Assembly (NCBI GenBank): GCA_027489095.1
Contig: JAIYAL010000122.1
Coordinates: 1-62,726, forward strand
Source: Erythrobacteraceae bacterium
GTDB lineage: Bacteria > Pseudomonadota > Alphaproteobacteria > Sphingomonadales > Sphingomonadaceae
Reading direction: 5' to 3'
DNA: 62,726 bases
Below, in pieces: positions 35,747-43,195 of this stretch (position 1 is its first letter; the number at the start of each line of letters is the position of its first letter). The notes under the pieces are model-generated. The model worked only from the letters and a program-made list of their open reading frames with translations, ran no database searches and was not told the DNA's origin. A program made the position numbers and the translations under genes.

Positions 35747-37905
35747 CGACGGTCTCGCGCCGTCTGTTCCTGCAAATTGGCGCTGGCGCGACGGGGGCGT
35801 TGGTCGTCGGATTTGCCTGGAGGGCGGCGGCGCCCGCAGACACGCGCCCCTTGCTGCTGGGCAACTATGTCTCCATCGACATCGATGGAACGGTGACGGT
35901 GCGCGCTCCGAATCCCGAAATTGGTCAAGGCGTCAAGACCAGCCTGCCGATGCTCATCGCCGAGGAACTCGATGTCGACTGGGACCGGGTACGGGTTGAG
36001 ATGGCGCCCAATGATCCGACACGCTTTGGACAGCAAGATGCCGGCGGCAGCATGTCCATCCACCGCAACTATACGGCGCTCCGGCAGGTCGGTGCGGCCG
36101 CGCGGTGGATGCTCGTCGATGCTGCGGCACGGCGGCTGCAGGCTTCGCATGGTGAATTCAGGACTGCCCACGGGCGCGTGCACCACAGCAGCGGCCAGAG
36201 TTTTGATTATGGCGAATTGGCGGCCGCGGCATCTTTGCTGCAACTTCCAGATCCGAAATCGCTGGTGCTCAAGGACCCGGCGAAATTCTCGATCATAGGA
36301 ACGTCGCGGCGTGGTGTTGATAGCCCCCGGATTGTCCGTGGCGAGCCGATATTCGGCATCGACATGACGCTCCCGGACATGGCCTACGCGGTCTATGTCA
36401 AGGCGCCGGTATTCGGTGCACGCCTGCTGCGCTGCGAGCTTGCTGCAGCGCGCGCCGAACGTGGTATCATCGACGTGTTTACCCTGAAAGGGCAGGGCGA
36501 CAGGCACGGCTTGCAGGATGGCATTGCCATCATTGCATCAAGTTGGTGGTACGCGCAGGCGGCACGCGCCAAGCTTGAGCCACTTTGGGATACAGACATA
36601 GGCGTGGGCCATGACAGCACGCGCTACCGCGAAGAGGCGCATTCACTCCTCGCAAAGCCGGGCACGGTGCTTGAAGAAAAGGGCGATGTCGAAGCTGCGC
36701 TTGCGCAGGCAGCGCAGCGCCTCACCGCTGATTATGAAGTGCCGTTTCTGGCGCATGCAACGCTCGAGCCGCAGAACTGCACGGCGCGCGTCAAAGGTGA
36801 CTCTGTCGAGATATGGGCACCGACCCAGACACCCGAGGAAGGGCGGCAGCTGGTCGCGCGAACGCTGGGCGTGGCGCCCGACAGTGTGATCGTCCACATG
36901 CGCCGTGCGGGTGGTGGCTTTGGGCGGCGGCTGGAAAATGACTACATGGCGGAGGCCGCTTCAATCGCACGCCATGCCGGTGTTCCGATCAAGCTCGTGT
37001 GGTCGCGTGAGGATGACTTTGCGCATGATTTCTACCGTGCCGCCAGCTACCATCGGCTGCGCGCTGGCCTGGACAAGAAGGGCCGAGTCAGCGCGTTTGC
37101 CGCGCATGGTGTGACCTTCGCGCATGGCAGTGAAGTTGCTCAGGCTGCGGGTATAGAAGGCAATGGCTTTGAGTCGCGTGTCGTGCCCGCATCGCGCCTC
37201 GAGCAATCGCTGATTCCGACCATTGTGCCGACCGGTTACCTGCGCGCGCCGGTGTCCAATGGCTTGGCATTTGTCCGTGAATGCTTCTGGGACGAACTGG
37301 CATTGGCGGCAAACATGGACCCCGTAGCGTTTCGCCTTGCAGCTTTGAGCAACGGTAGCAGCAGCGGCGGCAGCTTCGATGCGGCACGGATGCGCGCCGT
37401 TCTGGAAGCCGTCGCATTGCGCTCCAATTGGGCAAAGGCCCGGTTGGCCAAGGGCCAGGGCATGGGCGTCGCGTGCTATTTCAGTCATAGTGGGTACTTC
37501 GCTGAAGTCGTCCGCGTTCGAGTGGATGCCGATGGTCATTGGCAGGTCCTCAATGTCTGGGTGGCCGGCGACATTGGAAGCCAGATCGTCAACCCGCTTG
37601 CGGCACGCGCGCAAGTAGAGGGCGCAGTGATGGACGGTATCGGCTCGATGCGTGCCGAGATCACGGTGGTGAACGGTGCGGCGATCCAGACCAATTTCGA
37701 CGGATTTCCGCTCCTGCGGATGCCCGAGGCACCCGTGGTCGATGTCGAATTCGTTATGAGTGCCGCAGCGCCGACCGGGTTGGGTGAGCCGGCGCTACCG
37801 CCGGTGCTGCCGGCAGTCGCGAATGCCATCCATGCTGCTTGCGGTGCCCGCGTTCGGCAACTGCCATTGACAGCGGAGCGCATACAAGCCGCACGGCGGG
37901 GCTGA
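35743..37905 (+). CDS. Molybdopterin-binding large subunit, isoquinoline 1-oxidoreductase-type (IorB family)
   Basis: 720 residues. A twin-arginine signal (SRRLFLQIGAGATGALVVGF) indicates export of the folded, cofactor-loaded enzyme. Family motifs include NPEIGQGVKTSLPMLIAEEL, FGQQDAGGSMSI, RRAGGGFGRRLENDY, and the catalytic glutamate Glu682 in TGLGEPALPP. The pair should oxidise an aldehyde or N-heterocycle in the periplasm. In a sugar-acid island, oxidation of a sugar aldehyde, or of an aromatic attached to the glycan, is more plausible than isoquinoline, but this is inference. It is convergent with the GH3 gene, 10 bp apart. Confidence 0.9.
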   Translation: MTTVSRRLFLQIGAGATGALVVGFAWRAAAPADTRPLLLGNYVSIDIDGTVTVRAPNPEIGQGVKTSLPMLIAEELDVDWDRVRVEMAPNDPTRFGQQDAGGSMSIHRNYTALRQVGAAARWMLVDAAARRLQASHGEFRTAHGRVHHSSGQSFDYGELAAAASLLQLPDPKSLVLKDPAKFSIIGTSRRGVDSPRIVRGEPIFGIDMTLPDMAYAVYVKAPVFGARLLRCELAAARAERGIIDVFTLKGQGDRHGLQDGIAIIASSWWYAQAARAKLEPLWDTDIGVGHDSTRYREEAHSLLAKPGTVLEEKGDVEAALAQAAQRLTADYEVPFLAHATLEPQNCTARVKGDSVEIWAPTQTPEEGRQLVARTLGVAPDSVIVHMRRAGGGFGRRLENDYMAEAASIARHAGVPIKLVWSREDDFAHDFYRAASYHRLRAGLDKKGRVSAFAAHGVTFAHGSEVAQAAGIEGNGFESRVVPASRLEQSLIPTIVPTGYLRAPVSNGLAFVRECFWDELALAANMDPVAFRLAALSNGSSSGGSFDAARMRAVLEAVALRSNWAKARLAKGQGMGVACYFSHSGYFAEVVRVRVDADGHWQVLNVWVAGDIGSQIVNPLAARAQVEGAVMDGIGSMRAEITVVNGAAIQTNFDGFPLLRMPEAPVVDVEFVMSAAAPTGLGEPALPPVLPAVANAIHAACGARVRQLPLTAERIQAARRG

Positions 37906-37915
37906 GCATCTGCGA

Positions 37916-40411
37916 TTACGGCGCCGGGCAGGCAGCGCCCGGCCGTGTTTCGACCAAGCGTATATCATTGATCGAGACATCGAGGCTGCCACCGGTTTCG
38001 AGGCGCATGACCGTTGGCGTTGCCGCAAGATCCTGCGCCTTGAAGCAACTCAGCGGCACGGCCAGTGTCGCGAACTTTCCGGTCGGCAGCGCTTTGACGA
38101 GCGCGGTTGCCGGCAGCCAAGCCGAGCCGATCCCGAGGCGTACGTCTCCTGTCGGCATCGTATTGAGTTTGATATCGACGGCCAGCATCATCGCGCCATT
38201 GGCTTCGCGGGCAATGTCGCTTGGCTTGTCGGCGCCGACTTCAAGCGCCGCAACGCCCTTGCCGTTCCACAGAGCGCGGACCGCGCCGCCATCCTGCGGT
38301 TCCAGGGTCAAGGCTTGCGCGCCATACAGCGCCGCGCGGGTGCCGACGTAGTCCATGCGATGATCCTGCGTGTCGGCCAGCATGAGCCGATAGCCGTTCC
38401 ACACCGTACCCTTGCTGAAATAGACGTTCCGCTCGCCATACCGTACCGTGCCGGCAGCTTCGATGAGCAGAGGTGTCTCCACGGGCTTGGCGTATGTCAG
38501 CCCGAAGCCATAGGCGAACTGCGGGTCATAATTGGCGTCGCCGACGTTCAGCGGAGTCTGATCGGGTCGCCGCGGCCAAGAAAAGCTGAGACGTCCCTGA
38601 AAGTCGTGTTGGGGTTTGCCGTCGCGATCTGCGATCAGCACATCGGCGATGCCCTGGCCTTCCGAGCCCGGTAGCCAGGCCGCAACGAAGGCATCAGCAG
38701 CATTGATATGGGCGTTCACGTAGAGCGGCCGGCCGGACATCATCACTGCGACAACCGGGATGCCTTGGGCTTTGAGCTTCTTGAGCAGCTCGAGGCTTTC
38801 GCTATTGCCATAGTGAAGCGCAACGTCAGACTGATCGCCCATGAACTCGGCATAGGGTCGCTCGCCAAACACGACGATCGCGACATCCGGCTTCTGTGCG
38901 CTGGTACCATCGGGGCTCAGCCAGGCCTGGCCGCCCCCAGCTTCGATTTGCGCCTTGAGCCCTTCGTAGATCGATGTCGCTCCGTGAAAATCTCCGGGGC
39001 CATTGTCGGCGCCTTGCCAGCTCAGCGTCCAGCCACCTGCTTGCATCGCGATGTTATCGGCGCCTTCGCCGGCGATCAGGACACGCGCCGAGGGCCGGAT
39101 CGGCAATGCCCCGTTGTTTTTCAGAAGCACCATCGATTTGCGGACCGCCTCGCGCGCCACGGCGCGGTGTTCCGGCGTGCCGATCGGCTTGAAGGTGGCC
39201 GGACGATTGGCCGGCGAGGGCTCGTCGAACACGCCCATGCGGAATTTGACGCGCAAGATGCGGCGCACCGCGTCGTCAAGCCGGGCTTGCCGAATGACAC
39301 CGGCTTTGACGTCGCGGACGAGATTGGCATGCAGCAGCTTCCAGTCTTGCGGCTGGTTGTAGATATCGAGGCCGGCATTGAACGCCGTGGCACAGTCCGA
39401 GTTCGTGCAACCGGCAATTTGACCATGTGCCAGCCAGTCGCCCATGACGAAGCCGTCAAACCCCATGCGGCGCTTGAGAATGTCGGTCAGCAGCACCTTG
39501 TTGGCGTGCGTCTTGATGCCGCCCCACGAATTGAACGACGCCATAATGGACTGTGTGCCGGCGTTGATCGCATCGACGTAGGCCGTGGCATGCAGCCGGA
39601 TCATCTCGGCTTCCGAGATGGTCGAGTCCCCCTGATCGCGTCCGCCGTCGGTCGATCCATCGCCCAGAAAATGCTTGGCGGTCGAAATGACATGCGTGCT
39701 GTCGAGGAAGGTCGAACCTTCGCCCTGTATGCCGTTGACCATCGCTGCGGCATACTTCTTCACGATGCCGGGATCTTCGGAATAGCTTTCGTAGGTGCGC
39801 CCCCAGCGATCATCGCGGGCGACCGCGATCGTCGGCGCAAAGGTCCAGTCCATGCCTGTCGCCCGCACTTCGGCTGCGGTTACCTCGCCGATGCGCTTCA
39901 GCAGGTCGGGATCGTTGGTGGCTCCTAGGCCGATATTGTGCGGGAACAGCGTGGCGCCATAGACATTGTTGTGACCATGGACCGCGTCGGAGGCCCAGAT
40001 CAAGGGGATCCGCAGCCGGTTCTGCGGCGCGACAGAGGCCTGATAATAGGGCTCAATCAAGCCAACCCAGTCCGCAACGCTGGCGTGCTTGTTGCCGCCC
40101 GGCACAGCGCCGCCGCCGTTTTCAATCGAGCCGATATGAAACTGGATGACCTCGGCGGGCGAAATCGTCTTCCATTCAGGCTGGATGATCTGCCCGACCT
40201 TTTCTTCGATGGTCATTTGCCGGATCAAGACGGTGATGCGCGCTTCAATCTTCGGATCAAGCGCGATCACGGACTTGGCTGTTGGCCACAGATCCGGCTT
40301 TAGCGGAGCGGTGCCGGCCGCCAAAACTGCGGTACTTGTACCCGACAGAATCGCCAGCGCGATTCGCAATGCCACCCGCTTTTTCTGCCCCGGCGCGCCT
40401 GTTCTGGCCAT
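37916..40411 (-). CDS. ExoP-like glycoside hydrolase family 3 beta-glucosidase, second paralogue
   Basis: 831 residues with a signal peptide (RIALAILSGTSTAVLAAG). It has the same architecture as the first GH3: barrel with ITVLIRQMTIEEKVGQIIQP, nucleophile Asp325 in FVMGDWLAHG, KHFLGDGSTDGGRDQGD loop, AVRKSMVLLKNNGALPI, WLPGSEGQGIADVL, then a C-terminal beta domain. The ATG at 40411 follows GGGAGG closely; the longer frame to 40444 would abut the operator. The two paralogues differ enough to have distinct linkage or residue preference. A LacI-type palindrome lies 36 bp upstream. Confidence 0.92.
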   Translation of the reverse strand: MARTGAPGQKKRVALRIALAILSGTSTAVLAAGTAPLKPDLWPTAKSVIALDPKIEARITVLIRQMTIEEKVGQIIQPEWKTISPAEVIQFHIGSIENGGGAVPGGNKHASVADWVGLIEPYYQASVAPQNRLRIPLIWASDAVHGHNNVYGATLFPHNIGLGATNDPDLLKRIGEVTAAEVRATGMDWTFAPTIAVARDDRWGRTYESYSEDPGIVKKYAAAMVNGIQGEGSTFLDSTHVISTAKHFLGDGSTDGGRDQGDSTISEAEMIRLHATAYVDAINAGTQSIMASFNSWGGIKTHANKVLLTDILKRRMGFDGFVMGDWLAHGQIAGCTNSDCATAFNAGLDIYNQPQDWKLLHANLVRDVKAGVIRQARLDDAVRRILRVKFRMGVFDEPSPANRPATFKPIGTPEHRAVAREAVRKSMVLLKNNGALPIRPSARVLIAGEGADNIAMQAGGWTLSWQGADNGPGDFHGATSIYEGLKAQIEAGGGQAWLSPDGTSAQKPDVAIVVFGERPYAEFMGDQSDVALHYGNSESLELLKKLKAQGIPVVAVMMSGRPLYVNAHINAADAFVAAWLPGSEGQGIADVLIADRDGKPQHDFQGRLSFSWPRRPDQTPLNVGDANYDPQFAYGFGLTYAKPVETPLLIEAAGTVRYGERNVYFSKGTVWNGYRLMLADTQDHRMDYVGTRAALYGAQALTLEPQDGGAVRALWNGKGVAALEVGADKPSDIAREANGAMMLAVDIKLNTMPTGDVRLGIGSAWLPATALVKALPTGKFATLAVPLSCFKAQDLAATPTVMRLETGGSLDVSINDIRLVETRPGAACPAP

Positions 40412-40446
40412 GTCATCCTCCCGAAGAATGCTGCTTGCAATCAATT

Positions 40447-40462
40447 TATGGTAACGCTACCA
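40447..40462. promoter_or_regulatory. LacI-type operator between GH3-2 and the GH105/lyase operon (site F)
   Basis: ATGGTAACGCTACCAA contains the core GGTAACGCTACC, which is symmetric except at one central pair. It lies 36 bp before the GH3 start and 170 bp before the GlcG/HbpS-type gene on the other strand, so one site may govern both transcripts. Confidence 0.7.
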
Positions 40463-40631
40463 ATCGGAGCAGTAAGCCAGTATGGTTCCGTTCGCAACTG
40501 CAATTGCTTGCGCCGCATTGCTGCCTGCCGGCGGACCGCGCTGGTGTCGGCGCGGCGTGGAATGCTGCTCGGCTGGATGTGTTTTCATGGGAAGCCAGCG
40601 CACAAGTTGCTGGTCGGGGAGAGGGCGGTAG

Positions 40632-41051
40632 ATGCAAACGCAAATCGAATTGGGCGAGGCCGAAGCGCGCATCGCCATTGATGTGTGTCGCGCCGAACTG
40701 CTGCGTCGCGGCAAAAGTGCGTCGATCGCCGTAGGTGATCGCTATGGCGAGTTGATTGCACTGTGGCGCATGGACGGTGCCGCACTGCCGTCCACGACGA
40801 TTGCGACAAACAAGGTTTACACAGCATCGCGGCTTGGTCAGCCGAGTGGTGAGGTTGGCCGGGCTGCAGTCGCGGAGCAATGGGACGTGCACTATCACGG
40901 CGACTTGCGCTACGTCGGCTGGGACGGCGGTGCACCGGTTGTCTATGAAAAACGCTGCGTGGGCTCGGTCGCGATCAGTGGCCTGAGCGGCGCCGAAGAT
41001 CTCGAAATTGCCGAAATCGGCGTGGCTGCCATTCTCGCGACGGTTGGATAA
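40632..41051 (+). CDS. GlcG/HbpS family (heme-binding-like) protein
   Basis: 139 residues, the normal size for the GlcG/HbpS domain. It has the typical opening ELGEAEARIAIDVCRAELLRRG, the SIAVGDRYGELIALWRMDGA strand-turn-strand, ATNKVYTASRLG, and the glycine-rich VGSVAISGLSGAEDLEIAEI. No signal peptide is visible. Some members bind heme or corrinoid, others occur in glycolate or sugar-acid operons without known activity. It is the first gene of the plus-strand operon with GH105, DUF4861 and the lyase-lactonase fusion, 4 bp before the next start. Confidence 0.85.
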   Translation: MQTQIELGEAEARIAIDVCRAELLRRGKSASIAVGDRYGELIALWRMDGAALPSTTIATNKVYTASRLGQPSGEVGRAAVAEQWDVHYHGDLRYVGWDGGAPVVYEKRCVGSVAISGLSGAEDLEIAEIGVAAILATVG

Positions 41052-41055
41052 GCGG

Positions 41056-42258
41056 ATGCTGCGAAATCTCTTGAACGCGGCCATGGCGGGTCTTGCCGTG
41101 GTGGCCATGCCGCCCGTTGCTGCACAGGCTGCACCGGAATCGAGCGTGGCGAAACCGGTGCCCGCGACCTATCGCGAAATCATCACGCTCGCCGAGAGAG
41201 TGGCCGACAATCAACTTGCGATGCTCGCCGCGAACGAGGTCCATCCGCGAAACGCGCAGGATTCAATCGATCCAAAGGGCTGGGTCCAAGGCACCTACTT
41301 CTTCGCGCTGACGCATCTTGCCGCGCGCAGCGAGCAGCCGCGCTACCGTGACTTCCTGCTGGCGCGGGGCGCTTCGAACAACTGGCAGCTCGGGCGGAGG
41401 CTCTATCACGCCGATGACCACCTCGTTGGGCAAAGCTATCTGTGGGCGGCCCGCAATGGCGCCGGCGCTGCAGCCTACGCGCCGATGCGGGAGTCCCTCG
41501 ACCTGATCGTCGCCAATCCGCCAAGCGCAGACCTCGCATTCGTCGAGCGCCCGGCCGGCGCCGGAGATCCGCTGTGCTTTGATCGCTGGTGCTGGTGCGA
41601 CGCGCTATTTATGTCGCCTGCTGGATTTTATGGCATGACCGCCGCGACCGGCGACCCACGCTACGCTGCCTACGCCACTCGGGAATTCTGGGCCGCGACC
41701 GATTTCCTGTTCGACCCGGTGGAAAAGCTCTACTTCCGCGATAGCCGCTTTTTCGACCGGCGTGGCCCGAATGGCGAGAAGATATTCTGGAGCCGCGGCA
41801 ACGGCTGGGTTTTCGCAGGTCTTGCGAATATCCTGCAGATACTCCCTGCCAATGATCCCGAGCGGCCACGCTTTGAAGCGCAGTTCCGCACCATGGCATC
41901 GCGGCTGATCACGCTGCAACGGCCCGATGGCTATTGGAACCCGAGCCTGCTCGGCGATCCGGCCAAGGCGCTGCCTGAATCGAGCGGTACGGCATTTTTT
42001 GTCTATGGTTTGGCCTGGGGCATTCATGCCGGTCTGCTCGACGCCAAGGTGTACACACCAAACGTTCGCCTCGGCTGGCAGGCGCTGGTTCGCGCCGTGC
42101 ACCCCAATGGCAAGCTCGGCTGGGTCCAGCCCATCAGTGATCGTCCCGAACTCAACAGCTATGAGGACACGCAGATCTACGGCGTCGGCGGGTTCCTGCT
42201 TGCGGCCGGAGCCGTCGCCGATCTCGCACCTGGGGCACCACGTGATGCACCGCGCTAG
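41056..42258 (+). CDS. Secreted GH105-type unsaturated glucuronyl/rhamnogalacturonyl hydrolase
   Basis: 400 residues with a signal peptide (LLNAAMAGLAVVAMPPVAAQA). The (alpha/alpha)6 barrel motifs are YHADDHLVGQSYLW (residues 117-130), WCWCDALFMSPAGF with the conserved acid Asp182, FWSRGNGWVFAGL and QRPDGYWNPSLL. GH105/GH88 enzymes remove the 4,5-unsaturated uronic acid that a polysaccharide lyase leaves at the non-reducing end. The presence of a lyase domain two genes downstream and of kduI-kduD in the island fits exactly. Unsaturated glucuronate is favoured over galacturonate by the glucuronate genes around. Confidence 0.88.
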   Translation: MLRNLLNAAMAGLAVVAMPPVAAQAAPESSVAKPVPATYREIITLAERVADNQLAMLAANEVHPRNAQDSIDPKGWVQGTYFFALTHLAARSEQPRYRDFLLARGASNNWQLGRRLYHADDHLVGQSYLWAARNGAGAAAYAPMRESLDLIVANPPSADLAFVERPAGAGDPLCFDRWCWCDALFMSPAGFYGMTAATGDPRYAAYATREFWAATDFLFDPVEKLYFRDSRFFDRRGPNGEKIFWSRGNGWVFAGLANILQILPANDPERPRFEAQFRTMASRLITLQRPDGYWNPSLLGDPAKALPESSGTAFFVYGLAWGIHAGLLDAKVYTPNVRLGWQALVRAVHPNGKLGWVQPISDRPELNSYEDTQIYGVGGFLLAAGAVADLAPGAPRDAPR

Positions 42259-43195
42259 TGCGGCCCTGCTGGCCTTGGTGCTCTCAGCATCGGCCAATGC
42301 CGCCTATGCCGGTACAGCGCAGGCGTCGCTGATGGTGCGGTTCGATGGTACGCGTGTTGATGACGTGATGGCTGGCGGCGAAGTGCGCGGTGTCACCAAA
42401 TTCACGGTTCCCGCCGATCACGTCATCCACGACGGTCTGTTCCCTTCGGAAGGCATTGGCTGGGAGTCCGATCGCGTCGCCTATCGGCTCTACCTCGACG
42501 AGCGCAATGCCGTGGACATTTTCGGCAAGCGCTTGCCCGCGCCCATCATGCAAACGGCGGGCATCGGCCCGCATTCCTATCACGACATGGCAGACTGGGG
42601 GATGGACATCTTCCATGTCGGGCCATCACTCGGGCTCGGCAGCATTGGGGTGTTGCGCGACGGCAAGGCGCAGCAAATCGGCAAATCGGCCATCACGGTG
42701 AATATTGAAGACGCAGGCCCGCGCCGAGCCGCCTTCACCGTGACTTCGGCGGGCTTTGGCGCCGACAGCGCGACGCTGACCACACGCTACACCATTGCTG
42801 CCGGCACGTCCGTCACGCGCGTCCATGCCCGTGTCGATGGCAAGTCCCCCGCAATGGTCACCGGCCTCATCAAGAACCCGGATACAGAAGTGTTTCGGGC
42901 AGCGGCGAACCCGAAAGCACGCTGGGGCTATATCGCGACCTGGGGCAAACAGAGCCTGGCCGGTGACTTGCTCGGCCTCGCGGTGTTCTATCGGCTTGAT
43001 GCGGTCCGCATGGCCGACGGTGATGACGGCGCCAGCCACTTTGTCGTCTTCAAGGATGCGCAAGCCATCGACTATGCCTTTGCCGCGCGCTGGCAACAGG
43101 AAGCCAATGGCCACGGCGCGATAACCACCCGGGCCGCGTTTGCCGCATGGCTGGAAACACAGCGCCGCATGCTGGAAGCCGATGACGCGCATTGA
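42245..43195 (+). CDS. DUF4861 family secreted protein
   Basis: 316 residues with a signal peptide (ALLALVLSASANAAYAG). The body shows GIGWESDRVAYRLYLDERN, DIFGKRLPAPIMQTAG, SYHDMADWGMDIFHVG and WGYIATWGKQSL, all typical of DUF4861. The family occurs in polysaccharide loci of Bacteroidota and Proteobacteria next to GH88/GH105 enzymes and lyases; its activity is not known to me. A beta-sandwich acting on or binding acidic oligosaccharides is a reasonable guess. It overlaps GH105 by 14 bp at the start and the lyase fusion by 14 bp at the end. Confidence 0.85.
   Translation: MHRASAALLALVLSASANAAYAGTAQASLMVRFDGTRVDDVMAGGEVRGVTKFTVPADHVIHDGLFPSEGIGWESDRVAYRLYLDERNAVDIFGKRLPAPIMQTAGIGPHSYHDMADWGMDIFHVGPSLGLGSIGVLRDGKAQQIGKSAITVNIEDAGPRRAAFTVTSAGFGADSATLTTRYTIAAGTSVTRVHARVDGKSPAMVTGLIKNPDTEVFRAAANPKARWGYIATWGKQSLAGDLLGLAVFYRLDAVRMADGDDGASHFVVFKDAQAIDYAFAARWQQEANGHGAITTRAAFAAWLETQRRMLEADDAH

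Noticed and set aside
38708-39928. 406-codon plus-strand frame
   Set aside because: It is antisense to the second GH3 gene with its intact catalytic motifs; no family resemblance.
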